Shown here: one piece after another, positions 49,601-60,988 of the stretch
Numbering within the stretch: position 1 is the first letter of the stretch
How the letters are laid out: every line of letters begins with the position of its first letter
Assembly (NCBI GenBank): GCA_003254905.1
Contig: QANU01043828.1
Location: forward strand, 214,447-278,446
Direction: 5' to 3'
From: Nissolia schottii
Taxonomy: Eukaryota > Streptophyta > Magnoliopsida > Fabales > Fabaceae
Length of the DNA: 64,000 nucleotides
Notes under the pieces: generated by a model
The model's input: the letters and a program-made list of their open reading frames with translations, nothing else
What the model was told of the DNA's origin: nothing
Databases searched by the model: none
Position numbers and translations under genes: made by a program

Positions 49601-49902
49601 ATAATTCCTAGCAAACTCAATGTAGGATTTGGCATCCTCTTGCTGGTGGTGAATCGGAGAAGGAATTTTTGGGTTAGGTCTTTGAAGCTAATGATGGACT
49701 TCAGTAGGACCTCAGATAACTACTTCTCTGTTGTGCCAGACAGGGTCACTGGGAAGGCACGACAAGGAATGGCATCCAAAACTTCCACTAACCAAGTCCG
49801 CGATCGGAACGCAGTAAGATGTTCTTGGGGGTCCATCGTCCCGTCATTGAGCTTAGTTGTTTGTGGCAATTGGTAATTTCTAGGCAACTTGGCTCTTTTC
49901 AC
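46650..49902 (-). pseudogene. Ty3/gypsy gag-protease remnant, split by a solo LTR
   Basis: On the minus strand the order is: gag N-terminal part (49902-49580) with YDGT-like LNDGTMDPQEHLTAF and CRAFPVTLSG; then SFKDLTQKFLLRFTTSKRM and ESL; a 1.41-kb insertion; then DFVDRFNKEVTQV (48159-48000); a zinc-knuckle-like region SEYHDRFGHKTKKC with the first Cys changed to Ser (about 47745-47700); and an aspartic protease segment (47263-46931) with ADILF-like SASDNLF, YNAIIGR and STLHLDMKFP. The catalytic DTGSS/DGGSS motif is DQRSA here. A few residues of the pol linker follow before homology ends near 46650. Multiple stops show the element is dead; reverse transcriptase and integrase are absent. Confidence 0.8.
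48160..49572 (-). mobile_element. Solo LTR nested in the gypsy gag
   Basis: On the minus strand it starts TGATAGGGGG and ends GTGGGTCA (TG...CA). It is flanked by GTCTC (48155-48159) and GTCTT (49573-49577), a 5-bp target duplication with one mismatch. Removing it with one duplication joins the two gag halves in the expected order. The length is 1413 bp. The TGATAGGGG start is reminiscent of Athila-type LTRs, which is inference. Confidence 0.75.
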
Positions 49903-49919
49903 CTACTTCAAAAGTCATG

Positions 49920-50740
49920 CACATCTAAAGATCTAGTTGACTGACAGTATACAACTCTTTATACTGTCAATGCATAACAATTAAACTCATATAATAATTT
50001 TATTGGATGTAATGTGAGTGTAAAAATTTGGATACTATATGCACAAAAATTAAACTCATAAATTATTTTTTGATTCATGTTCAGTAATAATGATTGAAAG
50101 TTAGAACAATGTTACCTATCAGAGACAAAGGAGCTTGGGTACGCGATGATCGACTTGGATGTTGGATGGTGCTTCTTCTTAAGAACGACGCTAGTGGGTA
50201 CCTACAAAGACACTCTGACATCCAAGTAAAGATTTAAGTATGGTATATTTTTTTAGGTTGCCTGCCCGGTATCCAAGGCTTTGCCTTGACCAATCCGGGT
50301 CGACCCGAGTCGCGCACCTGGCTATGGCGGGTGAGTCTCCCAGCGGGGATAACTGCATACACAAGGTCTCGAACTCGGGACCTTGCTTAAGCGATACCAA
50401 GCCGCTTACCACTTGGACCAACCCCCGTTAAGTATGGTATATGATTTAGGGTGAGTGATACGTTACCATGACTTCGTAGGTGAATTATCCTTTTATACTT
50501 GAGCTTGTGTAGCTTGTACGCAAAGTGAGGTGAAATAGTTAGTTTAGCGGATCCCAAAAATCTCGCCATTAAGGTAGGTAACCTGAGTTTATTACTTATC
50601 TACACGTGCTCATGTTGATCTTGAGACAAAGTCGTTTGCCTCTTGAGCCAACTTAGACCTTTAATGGGCCTAAAACAGGATACAGGCCCACGATGCCGAG
50701 ATCAATCCATTGGATCAAAGATTAGCATTCATTTCCGTTA
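49920..50740 (-). other. Probable 5' leader/LTR debris of the gypsy element, with SINE
   Basis: This is the region upstream of the gag remnant. Wording such as TATCCTTTTATACTTG and AATGGGCCTAA/AATGGGTCGGA is shared with 60460-60700, suggesting related LTR sequences at both places. No complete boundaries are found apart from the SINE. Confidence 0.35.
50249..50427 (-). mobile_element. tRNA-derived SINE with perfect 15-bp target duplication
   Basis: On the minus strand the body starts near GGGGGTTGGTCC. It has a Pol III A box (TGGTCCAAGTGG, complement of 50409-50420) and a B box (GAGTTCGAGACC, complement of 50365-50376) spaced as in a tRNA, and ends in an A tract (T run at 50249-50254 on the plus strand). 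The identical 15-bp sequence TTAAGTATGGTATAT flanks both sides (50234-50248 and 50428-50442). The 179-bp length and perfect duplication point to a fairly young insertion. Confidence 0.88.
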
Positions 50741-50912
50741 AAAAAAAGACATTTTTAACTATTGTTATCTCCCCCCGATTTCTCCCCCGATCACCGGCTA
50801 GTACGGTCTTCATTTAAGTTCAATCTCTCTTGCTCTCTCGTTCCAATCGAACCTCACGCTCACTCACCGTCGTCGAGTTCGCCGGAGAATCGAGCTCAGC
50901 CACCGCTATCCG

Positions 50913-50927
50913 ATGAACGATTCATAG
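50913..50927 (+). other. Upstream ORF of four codons before the WDR13-like start
   Basis: ATG AAC GAT TCA TAG ends 6 nt before the main ATG at 50934. If the transcript starts upstream, scanning ribosomes meet this ATG first. No transcript data are available. Confidence 0.5.
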
Positions 50928-50933
50928 GAAACG

Positions 50934-53900
50934 ATGGCGGAGCAGATGAGCGCCGCCATGAACGACGGCGAACCAGAAGCTAAGCAGAAGGAACAACTAA
51001 ACAACAACGACGACGACAGCAACAAGAAGAAGGGCTCAGATCCCGACTTGTTCTGCTGCTTATTGCAACCCGTCACCAGTGACGGAGATCCCGAGTACAT
51101 TGGCATCCGGCGCCTCCTCCTTCACCGGAAGGCCGGGGCCGGAGTTCTCCGCCGTAGAGTACGCTCCATATCAAAATAGCGCTTTATCTATTCATAGTTA
51201 TGGATTTTATCACGAGAATCTAAAAATTGAGATTGTTACATTGTTCGCAGCTAAAATTTTCTTTGTGGTTTCTGTGTTGATCTCGTTCTGTTTTATTTTT
51301 GGTTTTGGTTTTGGTTTCCAAGAGACGCTTCGATATACTTTCACATTTTTAATATGCATTTTTAGTTCTTATTTTTGTTTCTTTGGAGCTTTTCTTTTCC
51401 TCGCCCAGATCAATTGTGTTAGCTTCACTTTTTTTTGAAAAATATGTATATATATTTGTGTCCTTTGGCTCTGTGCTGTGATGAGATTCTGCGGTTTGGG
51501 TTATTTATTCGCGTGTTGCTACAGTGTTTATAGATAAATTCTCTTCGCTACGGTATTCATCTGGTCCTTTTCTTTTGGCTCAAATGTAGATTCTTCTTCT
51601 GTACAAGATAGGATTAGGAATGAATTCATTAGAGAGAAAATTGGGGTAACCCTTTCGAAACAGAAAAACATGGTAAAATTTCGTTTTAGGTAGATTGGTT
51701 ATGTATGGAGAGAGAAGACTTGTAGAAATTTCATTGAAGAGATGAGTGCTGATGAAGGGTAGCCCAATAATTAGAGGTAATTGGTGATCAAGAAAGGTTA
51801 GAGCCGAAAGCCTGAAACCATTCAAAGAGATTTAGATTTTAATGATTTGACTGTAAACATGATTCACAATGGTGTTGTTTGATTCATGTAGTTGAACTCA
51901 TCTAGTGAGACAAGATTTGGTTATTGGTGTTGAATGCTTATTCTTCTCTCAGTTTTGATTGCATTTAGCACTAACTTTGCATTTTCTTCTTGTTTTTTCA
52001 TGACATTATTGTCTCTCTGGCTCTGTTTTTGCTTTATTACTTATGGGGTGATTTCTGCACATTTTGACATTGGCATGTTCTTGTTGAAGGATTGGAGATG
52101 CAATGGAAAAACATATGTGGCGTACCGGAATTATATTTGTAGGCCTAGAGACTGGGAAAGTTCACGTGTCCCAAGCCTCCAGAGTACTCCAGGAAACAGG
52201 TTGCTGATCTTTTCACTTGAAGTGATGAGCATACATAATCTTTGCTTTGTGGTTATTTCTTTGCTTTCAGCTTTACTGTTTGTCAAATATAACAACATTT
52301 TATGTCCATGCAGCTTTCTCATTTATGGTGCTAGCTTAAATTTATGTTTCGATACAATTCTGACATCAGGATAATTTACTGGTTGATGCATCAGTGGGCG
52401 ATGGATTCCGTCTCCAAGTCCACTCTCACGTTGGTCTGAGGTGGACAGCTGGAGTTCTGGGCGAGTATGTGTGTATATCTTTTTGCAATATACTTGTATA
52501 GTATATTCGTCTTGCAGTATTTGACACATACCACTGCATTGCCATTGATCATTCATTAGTAATTAGTCACCAGGATAGAGAGACCTTACATCCATTAAAA
52601 TAATGAACACATCAACTGATTTTATTAATGGGATTTATGCTATTTAAATTAGCACTTGGGTAGTTGTCAAGTGTAGCATAACAACTAAGAGGGAAACCAT
52701 TCATTCAATTCAGCAGGGAATGACCTGGGCACAAGACTTTTATGTGTTTATATTGTTAAGGGAAGTACTAAAACTGAATGTGGTTATGCCACGATAATTT
52801 GGTGTTTTATTCAGTTGGTGAAATTGGAGGTTTATAAAATTTTGCTCCTATGCTTAGAATGATGGTTTATTTTTCTTGATCATTTTCTTAAGTGTCATGT
52901 GTGAAAATCATTTGTTTATTTTCTTCTAGGATATACAAAGTGCAAATCCAGTATCTAATCATAGAACAAGTTTTGGCTCAAGTGCAAGCGATTCTGATCG
53001 TCCTCGGCATCGTGGGGTTGAGGCTGCCTATTCTTTTGTTGGCATGCATTGCATCTTTGATCAGTGCAAAGCCTCTGGTAGTATCTAGAGTCATATCTAT
53101 ATTTGTATTTCCATTATAGTAGTGATTAATATCTGGGCCACTTGATTTTCTTGGAGGAATAATCCTGAAAACCTTTATGTGTAGTTACTGTGTTAAAGTT
53201 TGGGCACATGAGTTCTGATCTACTAGCGTATGGGGCATCAGATGGAACATTGACTGTGTGCACTGTTTCTGAGAAACCTTCAGTCATCAAACAGTTAAAT
53301 GGGCATTCCAAAGACGTTACAGGTTGGATTGACTGGTATTGTTTTTTGGTCTTTATTTAATTTCGTATGACATATATGATCATGAGTTCATTAAGGCAAT
53401 ATCATCTAATGTCCTACTTTTAGGAGGATTACGCTCAAAATATATTGGTGTGCATATTTCATATTTGGGAGTTCATTAGTCAAATTTCTGGAAAAGTGAT
53501 TTAGCCATTGATAAACCATTCTTTCTGAATTTGTCACGTTTTCCTAAATTGGAATTGTCAATTATGTTTTTGTGGAAATCCCAAACTGTGACTCTTCCTA
53601 AATTTAATTACTGAGACAAGATATCAGAGATATCTGTTGTTCATTGATTGCCTCTACTTTTTCTTTCCCTCTGTTGTCTCTATTAGTGAAGCCTTTTTAA
53701 ACATGTAACTAAAACTAGGACTCTGAGCGTAGCTGTTTGACAAATATAATCCATGATGAAACAACAAGCAGTTCACCTACCAATAGTAGGGCTATTATAG
53801 AATTTTGAGCATAGTCCATGCCTCCATGGTTACATGGGTTTTAACATGCAATTTGATGTTTTTTTGTCTATTTGAATGTCTGCCAAATTTTGGTTATTGT

Positions 53901-56900
53901 TCTGCTGTTATGTTTACCTTTTTAATCTATTCCTCTACATCAGTAATTTCTTCTTCTTTTTTTTTTTGTATTGATCAATAATTTCTTTTTATGATGGTTT
54001 ATTTTCAGATTTTGATTTTTCATCAAACAATCAGTATATTGCATCTTCTTCATTGGATAAAACTGTGAGAGTATGGGAGATAGCAAAAGGAGTTTGCATA
54101 CGGGTGATATATGGAGTTTCTTCACAATTGTGCATCCGTTTTCACCCTGTGAGTACTAGATATGCCACGTGTGTGTGCATGCTCTAACCTTTTCCCTCTA
54201 TTGGGAGGATAGCAGTGTCATCTTTCATAGTTGGACAACAAAATACTTACTTTTCCTAGATTTGAAGATAATATTGTAGTTTATTGTTGTATTTATTTTG
54301 TCTAGAGTTTATAATTAGAACAAAATCTAAGGTTCTCTGCCTTGTATCTCTCACTTTGTGTGTTTTATAAGATTGCCGTTTTCTTCTGTCTATCTCCTCA
54401 AATTCAAATGGTCATTCTCTACACTATATAAACGAGGTGATAAAATTGACTTTCGTACATTAAAAAGATGGGTAGATCTTTCATAGGTGGTTTTGAATCT
54501 CTCTTTAGTTTGAGGAGTAAGTGACTCATTGGGATCTTGAGCATGGATTTACTTGTTGGAGAGAGAAGAATTGGTTTATCTTCTAAGAGAAGACAGTGAT
54601 GAAGCAATACCCAGCACATCTCAGTATGGTCCATGATAAAAGAATTGTCATCAAGTCTAAACATGTTGGGTTATTTCCTTGTGTGTTAGTGTAAGAGAGA
54701 GAGAGGCGGGGGGTTGTTTTGTTTGTTTACAATTTGTCCTATCCGTCACAACCAGTGAACTTTAAATAAAGGAATGATCATGAGTGAAGGAAAGGAGGGA
54801 GGGGAATTTGTCAACTGTGAAAGATGGGGAAACAAGAACAACAACAGAGCCGTATCCCACTAGGTGGGGTCGGCTATGGGGAAACAAGAACAATTTGCAG
54901 AATATTTCCAGAGACATGGTGCTGAATATCACTTAGTGAAGCTTAAATACTCCATTGATCCCCCAAACCCCCCCCCCCACCACAAACCAAGATACAATTT
55001 CACACATCATTTAGTATTTTATTTCCCTTTGTGAGTTTTTGATATTTAATATGGGTAAATTTATTCTCTTGCATTCAATACCCAATTTATTTATTTTTTT
55101 TAATCTCTAGCATTCATCTATGATTCTGACTGAAGACTATATTTTTCTGTATATGGTGCAGGTAAATAACAACTTCCTTTCAGTTGGCAATGCTAACAAG
55201 GAGATCAATGTAAATATGTTACTTGTTAATATTTTTCTAATTAATAAGGGAAGCAACATATATTGTAGCTCTTGAATACAAAAAAAAACATATATGATAG
55301 CTCCTTTGCTGAAATGTTATTAAGTGCATTGGGTTCTTTCTTCATAAAGTACAGAAAATAATTTATGGTTTAGCACTAAGGTCATGTTTGGATCAATTGA
55401 TTGGGCATTAATATTATTAATGTCATTGGGCTTAAGAATATTCTGCATCTCTCATTAATGGATATAATATAGGCTCTGTGTATGGGCGGGTTTAGTCCAT
55501 CACTAAATAACACAAGAGGGAGGCCCCTATTGGGTAGGTAAAACTCTAAATAATTGACAAGAAGAAACCTATATTTGTTTGGACAGTGGAAAAGGAGCTA
55601 GGATGGTCAGCTGAATTCATGCAACATGTACTTCCATTCGTGATATGATAAATATTCCCCTATTTGATAACAATTAGTGCCTCTTTTTTTTTTGGGGGAA
55701 ATAGCTATTAGTGGCTTTGCTACTGCATCTAATCTTTTCCCCCATAAAATCCTATACTGTTATCTTTTTCCATCTCCTATTTGTATTAACTGTCAATGTA
55801 ACTTATTATTTTAATTCATTTTCCTTAAAGTTTATATGATGTACCAGGTGTTCAATTTTAGCACTGGAAGGATAATTAATAAATCAGTATTTGACAGTGA
55901 AGTTACCTCTATGGACCATGATCACACAGGACATCTCATATTTTGTGGGGATGCACAGGTGTACTGCTGGATACATGCACATGTATATTCTCATTATTGG
56001 TTTTATCTTTTTTTCTTCTTTAATTACTGTATTGGATGTGCAGGGATGTATATACTCCGTAAATATGAATTCCCACACAGGTGTGTTATCCCGCTCTCAT
56101 CGTCATCGAAGTAGCAGCAGACACAAATCTCCTGTCACAACAGTGCAGTATCGGAGTTTCTCTTTACTGGCTAGAGGACCGGTGTTGCTGACAAGTACTC
56201 AGGATGGAAATATGTCTTTCTTCAGGTTTATAAATAATTTGCCATTAATCCCGATTGCATTTAGTTGTGTTCAGTGAGCTCTTATTTTTTATTTGGAGCA
56301 CTAAAGTTGTTATGTTGCAGTGTGGCTTTGGAAATCCAAGGTTATTTAACTCTTCGATGCTCACTCAAACTAGCTCCACGTATACACAAAATTCAAGCGT
56401 CTTTCTGCCCTCTTCTTTCCCTTGAGAAAGGAGAATTCATAGGTATTCAGATATCATCATTGCTTTATCTGTTTTTCCTTTTCTTTTCTCGGCTGTGTCT
56501 TGGAGTTGGAAGACTTATGAATTTTTATTATGCTGCTGTTATAAATTAGACCCAAACTGTGGACTGGAAAAATAATATTTTGGTGTATATCGCATGGAGT
56601 CAATATTCAATTATTATGCTGCCTGCATTTGTCAATAAGAAGTGTTTGGGTATAAAATATTTAATGCTATATTATTGAAACTTGAAAGGCCATAGAGATA
56701 GAGACTGATTTGCTGCAAACACAAGTTTTCTGAAATACCTTGGATTACAGCAACATTACATCTGCTATCTTTCTAACATTATCCTCTGTTGCCATGGGAA
56801 GTTGCTGGAAGTGAGGACTCAAATGTCTATTTCTATGATTTAACAAGGCCAAAGAATACATGTGTAAACAAGCTACAGGTTAGTCTTCCATTTAACTATA

Positions 56901-57089
56901 ATTTAATGTTATAAGGAAGCAAGAAGCTCACAATAACTAGAATTTTTTATTATGCAGGGTCACCGATTTCCTGTCACTGGTATTGCTTGGAATCATGGAG
57001 AGAACTTTTTGGCTTCATCTGATTTTTATGGCGTAGTAATTGTTTGGAAGAGAGAAAGAACGCATGAAAACAAGAATATATACCAATAG
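50934..57089 (+). CDS. WDR13: WDR13-like WD40 repeat protein (12 exons, 500 aa)
   Basis: Exons: 50934-51158, 52090-52199, 52395-52464, 52930-53077, 53185-53322, 54009-54148, 55162-55209, 55848-55958, 56044-56225, 56321-56442, 56802-56878, 56958-57089. Phases close throughout and give 500 aa. The N-terminus is acidic and Asn/Lys-rich, followed by DPEYIGIRRLLLHRKAGAG and RYICRP-like YRNYICRPRDWES. A Ser-rich linker (GSSASDSDRPRHRG) leads into WD40 repeats: GHSKDVTDFDF..SSSLDKTVRVWE, GNANKEINVFN, MDHDHTGHLIFCGDAQGCIYSVN, TSTQDGNMSFF, GSEDSNVYFYD and GHRFPVTGIAWN..SDFYGVVIVWK. This is the WDR13 family; the mammalian protein is nuclear, and its plant role is not known to me. A short upstream ORF ends 6 nt before the ATG. 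The C-terminus lies in a sequence that is duplicated just downstream. Introns hold LINE debris. Confidence 0.93.
51590..51905 (+). mobile_element. LINE (RTE-like) reverse-transcriptase tail in WDR13 intron 1
   Basis: Broken plus-strand frames read DRIRNEFIREKIGVTPF, then RED, and later KRDLDFNDLTVNMIHN-like sequence. These resemble the end of plant LINE ORFs that read IRNEDIREKVGVAPI and end near LTxxM. Stops interrupt it. The class assignment is from memory. Confidence 0.5.
54836..54890 (+). repeat. Fragment with the CCCACTAGGTGGGGTCGGCT motif (WDR13 intron 6)
   Basis: AACAACAACAGAGCC followed by TATCCCACTAGGTGGGGTCGG and CTATG. This motif is very common at the 3' ends of plant LINE/SINE copies. 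A fragment only; the neighbourhood shows a C-homopolymer (about 54966-54977). Confidence 0.5.
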
Positions 57090-57157
57090 AAGTTTAAAGA
57101 TTACAGCTGATGGCTTGTGAAATGCAGAGAGAAAGAACGCATGAAAACAAGAATATA
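57050..57157. repeat. 31-bp direct duplication spanning the WDR13 stop region
   Basis: The block starting GAGAGAAAGAACGCATGAAA occurs at 57050-57080 (last codons of the gene) and again at 57127-57157 (3' UTR), 77 bp apart and identical. The second copy is preceded by TGCAG, resembling a 3' splice site. Confidence 0.85.
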
Positions 57158-57159
57158 GC

Positions 57160-60100
57160 TTTCTTTACATTGCTTTCCTTGTTCTTTCGTTTCTATCTTC
57201 TCCTTTGTTATCCGTTGTGTTATTTTTTTTTTCTGTTGTATCCATGAAAAAGTTAATCAATATAGTCTCACAGGAAACGCAAGAAGGATATCCCGAAAGT
57301 GTATTCCTGGTTTTTTGAGGAAGATAATGTATTCTTTGAAAAGATTGGGAATTTGTACTGTATGATTCTTTTCCGACATTTACCCCCATGTAATTCTAGA
57401 GTCTTCGTGATGAAATTACAAATTGATGCCTGATGTATCACGTCGTTATATAATGTCATAATATATGATGATTTCACACATTGTCGGTAGTAATAGACCT
57501 TAAATTAATCCTCAAAATAATTAGGATATTAATTTGGTCGTTTCTTTTGGATGAACATAAGACACATGTTGTAAATATTAATGATAAATAACACACACAT
57601 TCTTTAAATAAGAAATAAATATTCATTTTAAAAAAACAAAACTCGTACACCATAGAACCTAGAAATTTTCATGTATATTTTTAGAGTTGTCTGAGCCTTT
57701 AATTATTTGTCTTCAAATAATTTGTACATATAAACAAACATATAAAATCATCATGTGAGGTGTGCTATGAAGTACTATTCCTAAGAATTTATTTTGAATT
57801 AATGCATTATTCTTCAAGGAGGCTTCTAACATGATCCAAGTGGTTACTTAAACCAATTATCCAAGTATTAAAAAATTTTAAAAAATTCACAAAATTACTA
57901 TTATACTCCTCCAATCCCTCAACTCCATTCTCTCTCTCCATCTGTTCTCTGTCCCTCCCTCTCAAACTTCCCCCTTTTTGTCTCTCTTCTCTATTCCTAT
58001 CTCTCGCCCATTTCTATTTGATTGTATCAAAGGGCCCAATGAATTGGGATTTTCCTATTGGGCCAGGTCATTTGGGGGCAAGTGGATCATTTATGATTAA
58101 GAGGATGAGTTTCAAGGCTGCGTTTGGTTGTCAATACATGACACAAATACATGAGGCCTCAAAGTCCTGTTTGGTTATGAAGATTGGAAATTAGTGTATT
58201 TTTTATACTTCTGTTTTGCTGGAACACGGAAACAAGGACAGTGATAGAGTTTTAATGAAATTATGAATGAATGAGGAGACTCAAAGCGTATTTTAAGTCA
58301 TTTGTCATGTTTTTATATCCTATCATCACAAAATCAAAAATGATACAGATATAATAAATTGTGTCTTTTATATTATCATCAAACAAAATACAAGACTGAC
58401 CTTTAGTTTTGTATTTTATTTCATCAACCAAACACAACCCAAGAGAATAATTCAAAGTTCTTGTAGGGCGGAACTATGCTCTACCAGACATGAGGTAGAT
58501 CTTCTCAAGAACAAGGCTTTTTCCAATAAGCCAATTCATTTGGGACCCAGCAGTTCCATTCTTTTTCATATTCAAAGATCAGTCTTTTGTCTCTATATTT
58601 TCATTTGGAGATAGAAAAGTCAAAGGGACTTCTTACTTCCCAAACAAATCTTCTTAAAGTCTTTGGGAAAAAAAATAAAGTTAAATTTTTTCAATGGCTA
58701 AATTGATGTTTGATAATGTAAAAAAGTATTATCTAGTAATTTTGTCCTGTAATTTTACGGTTTTTTTTAGTCTCATTATTTTTTATTTGATAATTTTATG
58801 AGTTTTTTTTGTTATTTTTATTTTACTATTTATTGCGCAAATAATCCATTCCATATACATTTAATTTTTTAAGAAAGGGAAAAATTTTATAAAATGAATA
58901 ATTTTTATAATTGTAGTTACTTGTCATGCAACTCTTAAAAATATTTCATTTATTTATAGATATAGAGAGAAAAATTTAGATAATTTTAAACAAAGGGAAA
59001 TTTTAGAGTGAGAAAGAAAGAATTTTAGTGATATAAAAATTTAAAGAGAAAGATTGAATTTTAGAGGGAGAGAGGAGGGAATCGAGGGAATGATAAATCA
59101 ATTTTATTGGGAAAGATTCTGTTTTAAGTTTAATGAGTTGATGCCATGTCCCATCTAGAAATAGCTCAATAGGAGAGGAGAGAGAGGAAGAGAGTGGGGT
59201 GGGAGAGCAGTTTTTGGAGGAAAAAATTTTGATTTAATTTTAACAAGGTGGTGCCATGTTGAAATGAGAGAAAATCCTTTTAGTAGAATATATAATAGAT
59301 TTATGCCTTGAAATTATACTCATTATTTTAGATTCATTGTTTTCTATTTGATATTTTTATGATTTTTATTGTTATTTTTATTTTACTTTTTATCGTGCAA
59401 ACAACCCATTTTAGATATATAATAAATTTTGTAAGAGCAAGAAAATTATTTTAATGAGAATAATTTTTTTTTAATTGTAGTTAGTTGTCACGTGACTCTT
59501 AGAGAGATCCATTTAATTATATATGTAGAGAGAAAATCTTAGAGAAACTTTTAAAGAAATAGAATTGATTTTTGTGTGTAGAATTAATTTGTGTACTTGT
59601 AATTTGGAGTTGCCTTATGACATTTAGATAAAGACCATTTAATTATAAATATTGGAATATACTTTTTTTTAATTATAATTATGAGTTGATACATGTCACT
59701 TAAAACAACTCTAATGGGCACTATGTCCTGCCTTCCATTTCCGGCCATGCGGGCTTTCAAATGGGACTAAGATCAAATGCAAGCATTGGAGTTGAAATGA
59801 GAAATGGTCCTAGTGCCCATCCTTGTTTTTGGTCAATAAACTTTCATTGATAAGTAAACAAAGGTCAAAGCCTAATTATAACAGAGAAACTGATATACCA
59901 AACCTATTCAAATATGGACTCTAAGCCTAAAAATACATCCGATGAAGTTGTACGGCTAGAGATGACACCTTAGAAAATGGATGCCATTAGTATCACACTA
60001 CAAATATCCATGAATGCAAAGGTGAAAAACGTCAGATCTTAGATCTATTTGAAGTATTTTATAACCCTTTTATCCAGACTGTATGAGAGATAAACATTAC

Positions 60101-60980
60101 ATTAATGCTGAAAAGCCTAATGAACACATCAAACTTAGAGCTTTAAAACAACTATATGTTGGATAAATAGACCTAGTGCCTAGGAAAAAACCTCAACCTA
60201 TATCCACCAATCGGAGTTGATGATTTATAATCAATCACAAGCGAAGTCTTCAGATTCATATAAGAGTTGCAACCGTGAGAACCCGAAAACATGATAGGGT
60301 GACAGAATCTCGATTTGTATCCAACCATGGGGCTCAGACTCCAGTAGCAATTGAGGAAGATAGAACCAGCGTCGAGAAATAGCTACAACGGCACTCCGAT
60401 GCCCAAGTCAGAAGGATTTTTAGGTGAGTTGAGTATTGTGAATGAAGATTAACTTTGCTCAGTAGGTTGAATATCCTTTTATACTTGCGTGAGACGTGAG
60501 TTGCATACAGGAGTTTGTTATTGGTATAGGGAACATATTCCAATTATTGCGTTGTATGCATTGGGTGGATCCTGAGATTCTCGAGTTAGCCGTTATGGAA
60601 CTTTCCTCAATTATTGTCACGTGCTTATAATGTTTTATGACGCCTAAGTTTGTTTAGAAATCCTTGGGCCCTTAATGGGTCGGACTCCATGTTGTAATAG
60701 CCCAAATCGGGGTTCTGACTAATGGGTTATGTGGGTTTATTCTATAACAGTTGCCCCCATCCTAGGTCCACGTAGGTCATAAGACGAGCTTAGGGTTCCA
60801 TGTTATTCGCGTACCGAATTTAAGGTGGTCCGGATTAATTGGTCATTTTATCTTCCAATGTTAATTTACTATCGTTCCGTGAATTGATGCTAATGATGGC
60901 TAGTCACTAAGACGTGACATTTGGACAACTAGATTCCCTTAGTTTGGACATGAATGTCCCTATAATGTGGTTGAGGTTTT
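57160..60980. other. Intergenic, repeats only
   Basis: No gene is found. The region contains a MITE-like pair of termini (58117 GGCTGCGTTTGGTTG to 58440 CAACCAAACACAACC). It also has a diverged direct repeat of about 240 bp (about 58750-58985 and 59310-59545, sharing GTTATTTTTATTTTACT and ATTGTAGTTA). From 60000 to 60780 there is LTR-like debris resembling that at 50440-50700. Confidence 0.5.
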
Positions 60981-60988
60981 ACGCATAT

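Noticed and set aside
50249..50427. Possible functional tRNA gene
   Set aside because: The A and B boxes are tRNA-like, but the body is too long, no cloverleaf closes, and the A tail plus target duplication show it is a SINE.
51079..51438. 119-codon plus-strand frame with hydrophobic stretches
   Set aside because: It overlaps WDR13 exon 1 in another frame and runs into intron 1; the hydrophobicity comes from T-rich intron sequence.
52323..54664. Minus-strand frames of 60-80 codons inside the WDR13-like gene
   Set aside because: They lie in introns or oppose exons, without conserved sequence. The one at 54419-54664 may be repeat debris but has no identifiable domain.
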